NCBI GenBank assembly: GCA_019307645.1
Contig: JAFDJF010000103.1
Span: 1-9,265 of the forward strand
Reading direction: 5' to 3'
Origin: Deltaproteobacteria bacterium
Lineage (GTDB): Bacteria > Desulfobacterota > DSM-4660 > Desulfatiglandales > Desulfatiglandaceae
DNA length: 9,265 bases
Below, piece after piece: positions 1-5,547 of the stretch (position 1 is its first letter; every line of letters begins with the position of its first letter). The notes under the pieces were generated by a model, which worked only from the letters and a program-made list of their open reading frames with translations, was not told the DNA's origin and made no database searches. The position numbers and the translations under genes were made by a program.

Positions 1-456
1 TGGCGCATTTTTTAATAGGCTTAGAGGTGTTTATATTGTTTTACGCATACCCCCCCTGCGTTTGTATGCGTTTGCGAGTTCACGTCCTTCTACGTGCTTG
101 AGAATCACCTTCTCGTAGTAAAATGAAATTGAGAAATAAAAATCAATGTGTTGAATTTTTTTGAAGAATATTCTTTTTTTTCGATCCTTATATCGGAGTT
201 TTAGGACATACGCATTTCCAATGCAATACTTCAAAATCAGGGAATTGAATGATTCCCCATCAATCCTTTCGTTTTCAACGATCCACTTATTTCAAGTATC
301 TTTGGCACAATCATTAGTTTTACATTATTAATGATTTCATATGGTAAGCGGAATATCGACCTTGAGAATTTTAAAATGTTATGGATTGTCTCTGAGCCTT
401 CACAAAGCGGGCCTTGGGCTGGAGCACAGCCGGGAGATATTGACGGCTCTTCGAAT
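1..456. other. Intergenic region without a recognisable gene
   Basis: About 450 bases at the left edge. The first 370 are AT-rich with T and A runs; 400-456 is more GC-rich and leads into the SWIM-like remnant. A short open frame of 67 codons (31-234, minus) exists, but its composition is Lys/Phe/Tyr-rich, as expected of translated AT-rich DNA, and I recognise no family. An 8-base inverted repeat ACGCATAC (43-50) / GTATGCGT (64-71) with a 13-base spacer is the only clear structure. No promoter or RNA gene was identified. Confidence 0.5.
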
Positions 457-681
457 TCAGCGCTTGCCTCCCTTGGGCCATCGCCGCCTGGCACGCTCCA
501 GGAAGGTGGGTTCCACATGTCTGGCCCCGGAAATAATCTGCTCGAAACCGGTCATGAATCCCTTTTTGCGATAGTGCCGGTTGCGGACATCTGCGACCAG
601 GGCCTCCCAGTCGGCTTTTAGCCCAGCCTTACCATAGCATTTTTTGGCGTGCTCCAGGTTGTCGAGCACTGTATCGGCCTT
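457..681 (-). pseudogene. 3' remnant of a SWIM zinc-finger-like protein gene
   Basis: Read on minus, this frame encodes about 75 residues, from KADTVLDNLEHAKKCYG to a stop at 457-459. It includes KADWEALVADVR and RKKGFMTGFEQI. The pattern (a helix with Ala/Cys and Lys, then an E/D-W-E-A-L-V-x-D-V-R stretch, then H-x-R-K-x-G-F-M) matches my memory of the C-terminal tail of bacterial SWIM zinc-finger family proteins. The Cys/His SWIM motif and everything upstream are missing. A TAG in this frame at 685-687 closes it, and there is no start with a ribosome binding site. The 5' end of the fragment abuts, and is read out of frame by, the end of the TPR gene on the same strand, so this looks like a deletion or recombination scar. 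The family assignment is from pattern memory only; the truncation is visible directly. Confidence 0.5.
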
Positions 682-1534
682 CGACTAATTTTTCTGTTGC
701 TTGTTTGTTGAGAATTGCCGGTTCATATGCCGGGTTTATTTCAAGCGCTTTTTCAAAAGCGGATAGCGCAGCCTGTCTATTACCTAGCTTCGCATAACAG
801 ATACCCATATTACCGTATGGCTGAGGCAAATTCGGATGCCATCGAATGGAGCGCTCAAACCCCTTGATGGCGCTTTTATAATCGCCTTTTTCCATTAAAG
901 ATAAGGCCCGATCAAATTCATCCTGACCACTAATGAAGGCGTCTAATCCTACACCGTCTCTGCGGAATGATTCTTCCATCACCTTAATCATGTCCTGGGC
1001 TGTAGCGTATTGCACGCACCCCGGTTCAGCCAGTTCCATGACTTTTCGCAAGGCTCTTAGCATGTTGGCGATATCGAAGATACTCTTATAGGCAATGGCC
1101 AGATTGTAATAGGCTTCCATGAAAAGGGGAAACACCTGAACGGCATCTTTCAAATATTCGATCGCCTTGTCATATTGCCCCTGCATGGCAAGAAACACGC
1201 CCATGCCGTACAATACCATGTGGTGCTTCGGATGCTCTTGGGTCAGTTTGTCAAGGATCTTTTCCGCTTTTGAAAATTCCCCCTTTTCAACTGCGGCCAT
1301 GGCCCTGTCGATCGTTTGATCGATTTCATCGTTTAATTCGATGACAAATTTTTTCCGGTCCAACGATTTTTCCTTGCCCTCCTGATATTTGATGCTGTTC
1401 TGATAGTAGCGGCATCCTTCGCATTGGGCACTTCTGTTCTCCCCGCAGCAACGCGAGCATATCAAGCGGCCATCGTAAATCCCGCATTCACGCTTTCCTT
1501 TGCTTCGATTGCAGACTGTACACTTGGTTGACAT
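629..1534 (-). CDS. Cys-rich N-terminal TPR protein with rearranged C-terminus
   Basis: This 301-aa, probably cytoplasmic protein likely mediates protein-protein contacts through tetratricopeptide repeats; its partners are unknown. The first 45 residues form a probable zinc-binding module: C5-x2-C8, C17, C26-x2-C29-C30 and C38-x2-C41. A charged linker follows. TPR-like helical pairs lie at about 72-175 (for example GQYDKAIEYLKDAVQVFP) and 205-285 (GDYKSAIKGFERSIRWHP, NRQAALSAFEKALEINP). The start ATG at 1534 is preceded by a purine-rich AAAGAGAGA at suitable distance, and the Cys module begins immediately after it. Odd feature: the last 15 residues after about E285-G286 (RYSARQPGARQKMLW) do not look like TPR. 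They are an out-of-frame reading of the SWIM-like remnant, which is in frame +1 over the same bases. The natural tail is therefore probably lost. TPR and Cys motifs are clear; function is unknown. Confidence 0.85.
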   Translation of the reverse strand: MSTKCTVCNRSKGKRECGIYDGRLICSRCCGENRSAQCEGCRYYQNSIKYQEGKEKSLDRKKFVIELNDEIDQTIDRAMAAVEKGEFSKAEKILDKLTQEHPKHHMVLYGMGVFLAMQGQYDKAIEYLKDAVQVFPLFMEAYYNLAIAYKSIFDIANMLRALRKVMELAEPGCVQYATAQDMIKVMEESFRRDGVGLDAFISGQDEFDRALSLMEKGDYKSAIKGFERSIRWHPNLPQPYGNMGICYAKLGNRQAALSAFEKALEINPAYEPAILNKQATEKLVEGRYSARQPGARQKMLW

Positions 1535-1585
1535 ATCCCGGTCTCTCTTTCTTTTACTATTCCTCGATGGTCAAGATCCACCTAA

Positions 1586-1736
1586 CTAGTGCCTGAACGA
1601 AACCCCGAAATTTGTTCTCTCCATTCCCTGGCCCAGACCGTTATAAGAAAGCTTTTTTCAAAGTCTCCAGCTCTGGAATATTAATGAGATCATGGCATAA
1701 GCTAGACATATTGCACCAGGGCTGGCAGGGCTGGAA
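1586..1736 (-). pseudogene. Frameshifted remnant of an unidentified protein C-terminus
   Basis: On minus, one frame (from 1736) reads FQPCQPWCNMSSLCHDLI, then INIPELETLKKAF, and meets a stop near 1650. The next frame continues plausibly with YNGLGQGMERTNFGVSFRH to a stop at 1586-1588. The join lies in GCTTTCTTATAACGG, where a one-base indel would restore a single frame. There is no start codon and a TAA lies directly upstream. Protein-like text switching frames suggests a decayed gene end, possibly from a mobile element, since the 3' edge TAGTGCCTGAACG resembles a repeat-type terminus. I cannot name the family. Confidence 0.35.
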
Positions 1737-1744
1737 TTAACATA

Positions 1745-1771
1745 TTGAATTTGTTCCTTTTTTCAATTCAA
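1745..1771. repeat. Short inverted repeat, 7-base arms
   Basis: TTGAATT (1745-1751) pairs with AATTCAA (1765-1771) across a T-rich 13-base loop. It sits between the protein remnant and the 190-bp foldback element. It has no T tract of terminator type in a useful position, and no function is assigned. Confidence 0.3.
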
Positions 1772-1857
1772 CATTTAAGTTTATCCTTGAGGTTTTGCAT
1801 GATATCTCTCCTGATGAGTCTTTTGTTACCCCTGTAAGTAATGATTTGCCTACTTTA

Positions 1858-2047
1858 CCCCAACGTTGCATAAATCTTTGGCCCAAAAACGCTTTCGCTC
1901 GTTCTATATCAGGCCATCAAGAAACGTTATGCCATTTTCAGGACTGCTATCCTATGTCTAATACGCTTTCACCCCTGAAAATGTCATAACATCCCTTCCT
2001 GACCTGATCTAAAACGTTTTGAACTCAAATTTTATACAACGTTGGGG
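1858..2047. mobile_element. MITE-like foldback element, ~190 bp
   Basis: The whole segment can fold back on itself. Terminal arms at 1857-1874 and 2031-2048 match at 17 of 18 positions (CCCCAACGTTG...CAACGTTGGGG). AAAACG (1886-1891) pairs with CGTTTT (2015-2020). ATCAGGCCA (1908-1916) pairs with TGACCTGAT (2000-2008) at 8 of 9. The inner arms GTTATGCCATTTTCAGG (1926-1942) and CCTGAAAATGTCATAAC (1974-1990) match at 16 of 17. Pairing stops abruptly outside the terminal arms. TTTA occurs on both outer edges (1854-1857 and 2048-2051) as a possible 4-base target duplication, although its innermost base also belongs to the arm pairing. No coding capacity beyond a chance 64-codon frame. This is the form of a non-autonomous transposable element; a long palindromic structured RNA or recombination site remains possible. 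Confidence 0.6.
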
Positions 2048-2181
2048 TTTAATTTCAGCTGGTCTTTGGTCTTTTTTACCGACCTTTATCTTGAAGATCA
2101 ATGGAATATTTATAGGCACATTTTCAATTACAGCTAACCGTTTCAGATACAAGGAATAAGCATAATTGCAGAAAAATTAAT

Positions 2182-2210
2182 TTGACATTTTCAATGTGAG
2201 TGCATATTTT
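2182..2210 (+). promoter_or_regulatory. Sigma70-type promoter of the toxin-antitoxin operon
   Basis: A perfect -35 hexamer TTGACA (2182-2187) is followed after 17 bases by TATTTT (2205-2210), which matches 4 of 6 -10 positions. It lies about 50 bases upstream of the antitoxin start, in an AT-rich stretch, and points in the right direction. Confidence 0.6.
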
Positions 2211-2217
2211 AATGTCA
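2183..2217. promoter_or_regulatory. Possible operator for antitoxin autoregulation
   Basis: A perfect inverted repeat TGACATT (2183-2189) / AATGTCA (2211-2217) brackets the promoter: the left arm overlaps the -35 and the right arm sits just after the -10. Ribbon-helix-helix antitoxins of type II modules usually bind such paired sites and repress their own operon. Binding here is inferred from the position only. Confidence 0.4.
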
Positions 2218-2262
2218 TAATGATTTCGAAATATGATGGCACGTTGGCTGGGAGGTGATATT

Positions 2263-2523
2263 ATGAAGACAATAACCGTTCGGGGCTTAGATTCCTCTCT
2301 TGCACTAAAACTCAAACAGACTGCAAAAAAGGAAGGAAAGAGCGTAAACCAGTTTGTGATAGATTCAATCAAGAGGCTTCTGGGTGAAGAGAAAGAAAAA
2401 AAATTTTCGGTTGAACACCATGATATGGACCATCTTTTTGGGAGATGGTCTCAAGAGGAATTTGAAAAGGTGCAGGGAAAAATTAATTCGGAACGAAAGA
2501 TAGATCAGGAGCTTTGGTCGTGA
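2263..2523 (+). CDS. VapB/FitA-like ribbon-helix-helix antitoxin
   Basis: This 86-aa antitoxin of a type II toxin-antitoxin module would bind DNA to repress the operon and neutralise the PIN toxin encoded next. Residues 1-45 form the ribbon-helix-helix fold: a beta strand MKTITVRGL, a helix with LALKLKQTAKKEG, and a second helix SVNQFVIDSIKRLL. The C-terminal part (about 50-86) carries DMDHLFGRWSQEEFEK and RKIDQELW, the segment that in FitA-like antitoxins wraps the toxin and reaches its active site. The ATG at 2263 is preferred over an upstream ATG at 2233 because GGAGGTGAT (2251-2259) lies just before it and the RHH strand starts there. Its TGA overlaps the toxin start by 4 bases (GTGA), indicating translational coupling. 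Confidence 0.88.
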   Translation: MKTITVRGLDSSLALKLKQTAKKEGKSVNQFVIDSIKRLLGEEKEKKFSVEHHDMDHLFGRWSQEEFEKVQGKINSERKIDQELWS

Positions 2524-2909
2524 AAAATGTGCTCATTGACACCAATGTTTACTCTTACGCCATGAGAGGAGATCCTGACACTGTTTCCGTCTTACAGCAG
2601 GCAAATGAAATAGCTATTTGCTCTATCAGTATCGGTGAACTGCTCTCCGGTTTCAAGGAAGGTAGCCGGGAGCAGGGAAACAGAAAAGAACTGGATGAAT
2701 TTTTGGATGCACCGCGTGTGCATATTTATCCTATCGATGAAATTACAGCAGAGTTTTATGCTGTAATACTAAATACTTTAAGAGAGAAGGGTACACCCAT
2801 TCCGGCCAATGACATATGGATTGCTTCAGTGGCTTTCCAGCATGGTCTGAGATTGTTTTCAAAGGATGGATATTTTGAGAACATACCCGGCTTGATGTTA
2901 AGTTCCTGA
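2520..2909 (+). CDS. vapC: VapC-like PIN-domain ribonuclease toxin
   Basis: This 129-aa PIN-domain toxin is predicted to be a Mg2+-dependent RNase that blocks translation when its antitoxin is degraded. The acidic PIN residues are all present: D7 in VLIDTN, E40 in SIGELLSGF, D98 in ANDIWIAS and D116 in LFSKDGYF. The length is normal for the family. I chose GTG at 2520: it overlaps the antitoxin stop by 4 bases, is 9 bases after an AGGAG (2506-2510), and gives the typical N-terminus MKNVLIDTN. A TTG at 2514 would add two residues but sits too close to that ribosome binding site. The motif set and the gene pairing make the class secure; which RNA it cuts cannot be read from the sequence. Confidence 0.9.
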   Translation: MKNVLIDTNVYSYAMRGDPDTVSVLQQANEIAICSISIGELLSGFKEGSREQGNRKELDEFLDAPRVHIYPIDEITAEFYAVILNTLREKGTPIPANDIWIASVAFQHGLRLFSKDGYFENIPGLMLSS

Positions 2910-2929
2910 CTCATCTGTCAGTTCAGGAA
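2903..2929 (+). terminator. Possible terminator hairpin after the toxin gene
   Basis: TTCCTGA (2903-2909, overlapping the vapC stop) pairs with TCAGGAA (2923-2929), followed by TCATTTTCT. A nested alternative pairing CTGAC/GTCAG also exists. The T tract is short, so termination strength is doubtful. Confidence 0.35.
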
Positions 2930-2950
2930 TCATTTTCTAAATCCGAAATC

Positions 2951-2979
2951 GTGTCTGAACGGTCTTTTCTTTCAGACAC
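2951..2979. repeat. Perfect 9-base inverted repeat upstream of the methyltransferase gene
   Basis: GTGTCTGAA (2951-2959) pairs with TTCAGACAC (2971-2979) over an 11-base pyrimidine-rich loop. It could be a second terminator for the toxin-antitoxin operon, an operator for the gene at 3015, or a tiny repeat relic: the left arm GTGTCTGAACGG resembles GTGCCTGAACGA at 1589-1600, matching 10 of 12 bases. Confidence 0.45.
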
Positions 2980-3014
2980 CACATAACCCGACTTTCAGTT
3001 GACAGGAGGAGACG

Positions 3015-3788
3015 TTGCGACGATTACAATTATTTGAATTCAATGACCTGGAGCAGTTTCCTCAATTTCTGCGCCATATGGTATTGGCACAGCTCATGTT
3101 TATCATCAAATATACCAATCCATATGGAAAGCTGGTCCCAAAATTAAAGCAGGTACTTGAAAAAATGAACTGCCATCATATTGTTGATCTTTGCTCAGGG
3201 GCAACCGGTCCGCTGGTACAGATTCAGAGGCAGTTTGAAGATGACGAGAATTATCCCATAACCATAACACTGACCGATAAATTCCCACACAGGAGAGCCT
3301 TTGAAAAGGCCGGTCGCGAATCAAACAAGGGAATATCATGGGTTGATATTTCAGTTGACGTCATGAATGTCCCCAAAAACCTGAAAGGGTTCAGAACGTT
3401 GTTTACCGCATTTCATCATTTTGACAGGGATTCGGCAAAACAGATACTTGAAGATGCGGTGCGCAGTAAAGAGGGAATCGGGATCTTCGAATTAACCGAC
3501 AGGCATAGCTTCCCCTCATGGATTGAAATGTTTCTCACGCCATTCATCTCCTTTTTAACTGTCCCTCACTTCAAGCCTTTGACATGGAAGAAACTGTTCT
3601 ATACCTATATTTTCCCTGTTTTTCCCCTTGTTGCATTCTGGGACGCTGTCATATCAAATATCAGGACCTACTCCCAAAAAGAACTCAGGCAGATGGTAGA
3701 CAGTTTAGATGGAGGTGATTATAATTGGGAAATTGGCAGGATTGATTCAACACAAGGCATTTATTTGATAGGCTATCCTCTAGAATAG
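3015..3788 (+). CDS. Class I SAM-dependent methyltransferase-like protein
   Basis: This 257-aa protein has a Rossmann-type methyltransferase core. The glycine-rich SAM-binding motif I is IVDLCSGATGPL at about 56-67, and a second strand ends in the acidic TDKFPHR (D88). DVMNVP (115-120) and FTAFHHF (130-136) correspond to later core strands. Residues about 168-212 are strongly hydrophobic (MFLTPFISFLTVP, YIFPVFPLVAFWDAV), suggesting membrane association or a lipid-like substrate. The start is TTG at 3015, placed 5 bases after AGGAGG (3004-3009); no better-placed ATG is seen. Its substrate is unknown, and no neighbouring gene forms an obvious pathway with it. The stop TAG coincides with the edge of a foldback element whose insertion appears to have replaced an original TAA without altering the protein. 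Confidence 0.7.
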   Translation: MRRLQLFEFNDLEQFPQFLRHMVLAQLMFIIKYTNPYGKLVPKLKQVLEKMNCHHIVDLCSGATGPLVQIQRQFEDDENYPITITLTDKFPHRRAFEKAGRESNKGISWVDISVDVMNVPKNLKGFRTLFTAFHHFDRDSAKQILEDAVRSKEGIGIFELTDRHSFPSWIEMFLTPFISFLTVPHFKPLTWKKLFYTYIFPVFPLVAFWDAVISNIRTYSQKELRQMVDSLDGGDYNWEIGRIDSTQGIYLIGYPLE

Positions 3789-3930
3789 TGCCCATCCATA
3801 AATGGCTCTTTTGCCCAATCTCTGCGTTATGCTCAGATTTTAATCCTCGAAATATTCCAATATATTCCTGCGGTTAAAATCTTTGCATGCCTTGACCTTG
3901 GACAAAATATCTCATTTCTGGATGGACACT
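3787..3930. mobile_element. MITE-like foldback element inserted at a stop codon
   Basis: This 144-bp segment folds on itself. AGTGCCCATCCATAAATG (3787-3804) pairs with CATTTCTGGATGGACACT (3913-3930) at 16 of 18. TTTTGCCCAA (3809-3818) pairs with TTGGACAAAA (3898-3907) at 9 of 10. AGATTTTAA (3835-3843) pairs perfectly with TTAAAATCT (3874-3882). The centre AATATTCCAATATATT is also near-palindromic. AGAAT occurs directly outside both ends (3782-3786 and 3931-3935), or TAGAAT if the terminal T is shared, as expected of a target-site duplication. There is no coding capacity. It is probably a non-autonomous element mobilised in trans. As a long hairpin directly after a stop it may also act as a transcript end or stabiliser. 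Confidence 0.7.
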
Positions 3931-3978
3931 AGAATAATCCCCGACAATGCCTTATGGTCATATTTTATGGAGTTTTGA

Positions 3979-4215
3979 ATGCCGGCTGAACTAATCGAGA
4001 CGACTACGCACGAGCGGGACGGAATTACCTATAGCATTAGCGTTATGCATGCTGAAGGAGGTTATTGGGGAAAATGTTATTGCCCAAAATGTGAAACATC
4101 AGATGCCGGCACTGAAGAATGCGACACCCCCGAAGAAGCCAGATTGCTTTCACAGAAAAATGCCGACAGTCACCACGAGGCCGTTCATGGCCCGGATCAA
4201 TCTATCAATCAATGA
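3979..4215 (+). CDS. Small CxxC/HxxxH protein, function unknown
   Basis: This 78-aa protein has an aromatic/glycine stretch GGYWGKCYCPKC at 27-38 containing C35-x2-C38 (plus C33). After an acidic middle part (EECDTPEEA) comes NADSHHEAVHG with H66-x3-H70. A CxxC paired with HxxxH could bind one zinc ion. I recall similar small bacterial proteins with GGYWG-K/R-x-x-CP-x-C and a C-terminal histidine cluster, but no function is known to me. The ATG at 3979 is preceded by GGAG (3969-3972) at six bases. It starts 48 bases after a foldback element and is followed 57 bases later by the SnoaL-like gene in the same direction, so the two may be co-transcribed. Confidence 0.65.
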   Translation: MPAELIETTTHERDGITYSISVMHAEGGYWGKCYCPKCETSDAGTEECDTPEEARLLSQKNADSHHEAVHGPDQSINQ

Positions 4216-4272
4216 CGGACGCTATAGACCTGTTTTGTGTCCGGATTTCAATAATTTTTGGAGGTGATGCCA

Positions 4273-4686
4273 GTGAGCAAAAACATAGAAATAATTCACC
4301 GGTTTTTTGATGCACTCGAACGGCTTGATCTTGATGCCGTCTCAGAGTTTTTTACCGAAGACGGAATCTATCATGATATTCCGGTCCCTACGGACCCCAC
4401 TGTCGGACGTGAAGGCATTCGCAAAAAACTGGAGCTCGTTGCCAATGCAACCGACCGCCTTGAGATGCAGTTGTCATCCGTAATAGGGGAGGGTGATACG
4501 GTGATGACTGAACGGGTCGAGATATGGCATTTTCCCACGGGAGAAAGGCCCAGACTCCCTGTGATGAGTATTTTTGAAATGAAAGACGGCAGGATTGCCG
4601 CATGGCGGGAATACTGGGATTTGAATATGCTTATGTCTCAGTTGCCACCGGACTATCTGGAAGCGCTTTCAAATATTGAAATGTAG
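4273..4686 (+). CDS. SnoaL / limonene-1,2-epoxide hydrolase-like protein
   Basis: This 137-aa protein has the NTF2-like cone fold: an N-terminal helix pair (NIEIIHRFFDALERLDLDAV), FFTEDGIYHDIP, and C-terminal strands SIFEMKDGRIAAWREYWDL. The layout closely follows limonene-1,2-epoxide hydrolase of Rhodococcus, whose catalytic set is Y53, N55, R99, D101 and D132. Here the equivalent positions are Y33, D35, R81, E83 and D116. The tyrosine, arginine and last aspartate are kept, but Asn is replaced by Asp and the first Asp by Glu. It may be a hydrolase of altered specificity, or a non-hydrolytic isomerase/cyclase-like NTF2 protein. The start GTG at 4273 lies 7 bases after GGAGGT (4260-4265); earlier in-frame starts overlap that site. 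It converges on the flavoprotein/SDR operon, which may share its pathway. Confidence 0.75.
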   Translation: MSKNIEIIHRFFDALERLDLDAVSEFFTEDGIYHDIPVPTDPTVGREGIRKKLELVANATDRLEMQLSSVIGEGDTVMTERVEIWHFPTGERPRLPVMSIFEMKDGRIAAWREYWDLNMLMSQLPPDYLEALSNIEM

Positions 4687-4714
4687 CTGTTGCCGAGTCC
4701 AGGTATCTTCAGCT

Positions 4715-4742
4715 GAGTTACACCAATTTAAACTGTAATCTC
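4715..4742. terminator. Weak hairpin between convergent genes
   Basis: In the 58-base gap between two convergent genes, GAGTTACA pairs with TGTAATCTC with a single-base bulge, over an 11-base loop rich in A and T. It could stop transcription from either side, but no T tract follows, so this is tentative. Confidence 0.25.
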
Positions 4743-4744
4743 AA

Positions 4745-5494
4745 TCAGGACAGCATTCCGCCGTCGATACGCAGTGCACTTCCATTCATGTGGATGGAGT
4801 CATCAGATGCCAGGAATGCAACTGCGCCGGCCACATCTTCAGGGGGTCTGAAATCGTCAAACGGCATGATTTTTTCAAGAAGTGATTCATCTACACCTTC
4901 CGGATATTTGAATGCCTGCTGAATCGGCGTCATTACTGCGCCCGGACAAAGCGCATTCGCCCGAACCCCTTTTCTTCCGTACTCAATGGCAAGGGTGTAA
5001 GTTAATGCAAGAATTCCGCCTTTAGAGGCTGAGTAGGCTGCAGTCCACGGATGGCCGGCTAATGCAGCTGTAGAAGACATGTTCACAATGGGGCCTTTGG
5101 TTTCAAGTAAATGGGGTAAGGCTGCCTGACACATGAGAAAGGTCCCTGTGAGATTTACGGCAATAATCCGGTTCCAGTCTTCAAGCGTGACATCGACCGT
5201 ATTTTCAAACGCCAGTATTCCTGCAATATTGCACAGCCCATTGAGTTTTCCAAAATGTGAAACTGATTCCAAGACAGTCTTTTTCACAGACCCAGGGTCG
5301 CTTACATCACATATTAATGCCAGTGCTTCGCCATTATTTTTACGAATCTCGTCGGCGGTTTCATTAACAGCTTCCTGCTGGATATCCACACATACAATCT
5401 TTCCGCCTTCCTGTGCCATGCGAATTGCAGATGCACGGCCAATACCGGAGGCTGCCCCAGTCACCAATAGGACACGGTCTTCAAATCTGTTCAT
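4745..5494 (-). CDS. Short-chain dehydrogenase/reductase (classical SDR, NAD type)
   Basis: This 249-aa oxidoreductase has a full classical SDR set: cofactor motif TGAASGIG (12-19), D37 at the end of the second strand (VCVD, favouring NAD over NADP), CDV (62-64), NIAG (89-92), and the tetrad N114, S141, Y154, K158 (VNMSS and YSASK). PGAVMT (184-189) and the C-terminal NGSALRIDGGM are also typical. It would interconvert a secondary alcohol and ketone, or oxidise an allylic alcohol; the substrate is unknown. The ATG at 5494 is preceded by GAGGT about 7 bases upstream and begins directly with the Rossmann strand. The frame stays open upstream to 5896, but that part lies inside the preceding gene in another frame. 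It is the third gene of the operon, 53 bases after the 561-aa flavoprotein. Confidence 0.92.
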   Translation of the reverse strand: MNRFEDRVLLVTGAASGIGRASAIRMAQEGGKIVCVDIQQEAVNETADEIRKNNGEALALICDVSDPGSVKKTVLESVSHFGKLNGLCNIAGILAFENTVDVTLEDWNRIIAVNLTGTFLMCQAALPHLLETKGPIVNMSSTAALAGHPWTAAYSASKGGILALTYTLAIEYGRKGVRANALCPGAVMTPIQQAFKYPEGVDESLLEKIMPFDDFRPPEDVAGAVAFLASDDSIHMNGSALRIDGGMLS

Positions 5495-5547
5495 GTTAAA
5501 TACCTCATAATGTTGATACTGTTTTATTTTTTCCGCAGCCTTTATCC

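Noticed and set aside
31..234. 67-codon minus-strand open frame at the left edge
   Set aside because: Low-complexity, AT-driven residue content, no recognisable motif and no good ribosome binding site.
1811..1845. CTGATGAG resembling a hammerhead ribozyme core
   Set aside because: No matching GAAA core strand and no stems I-III can be formed around it.
1795..1989. 64-codon plus-strand open frame
   Set aside because: It lies mostly within the foldback element, has no ribosome binding site and no protein-like pattern.
1857..2048. Integron attC site reading of the foldback (CCCCAAC...GTTGGGG)
   Set aside because: The core sites do not fit RYYYAAC/GTTRRRY exactly, there is no integrase or cassette array, and near-perfect outer arms fit a foldback transposable element better.
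2999..3004. TTGACA as a -35 box for the methyltransferase gene
   Set aside because: It overlaps the ribosome binding site and is only about 10 bases from the start codon, leaving no room for a -10 and a leader.
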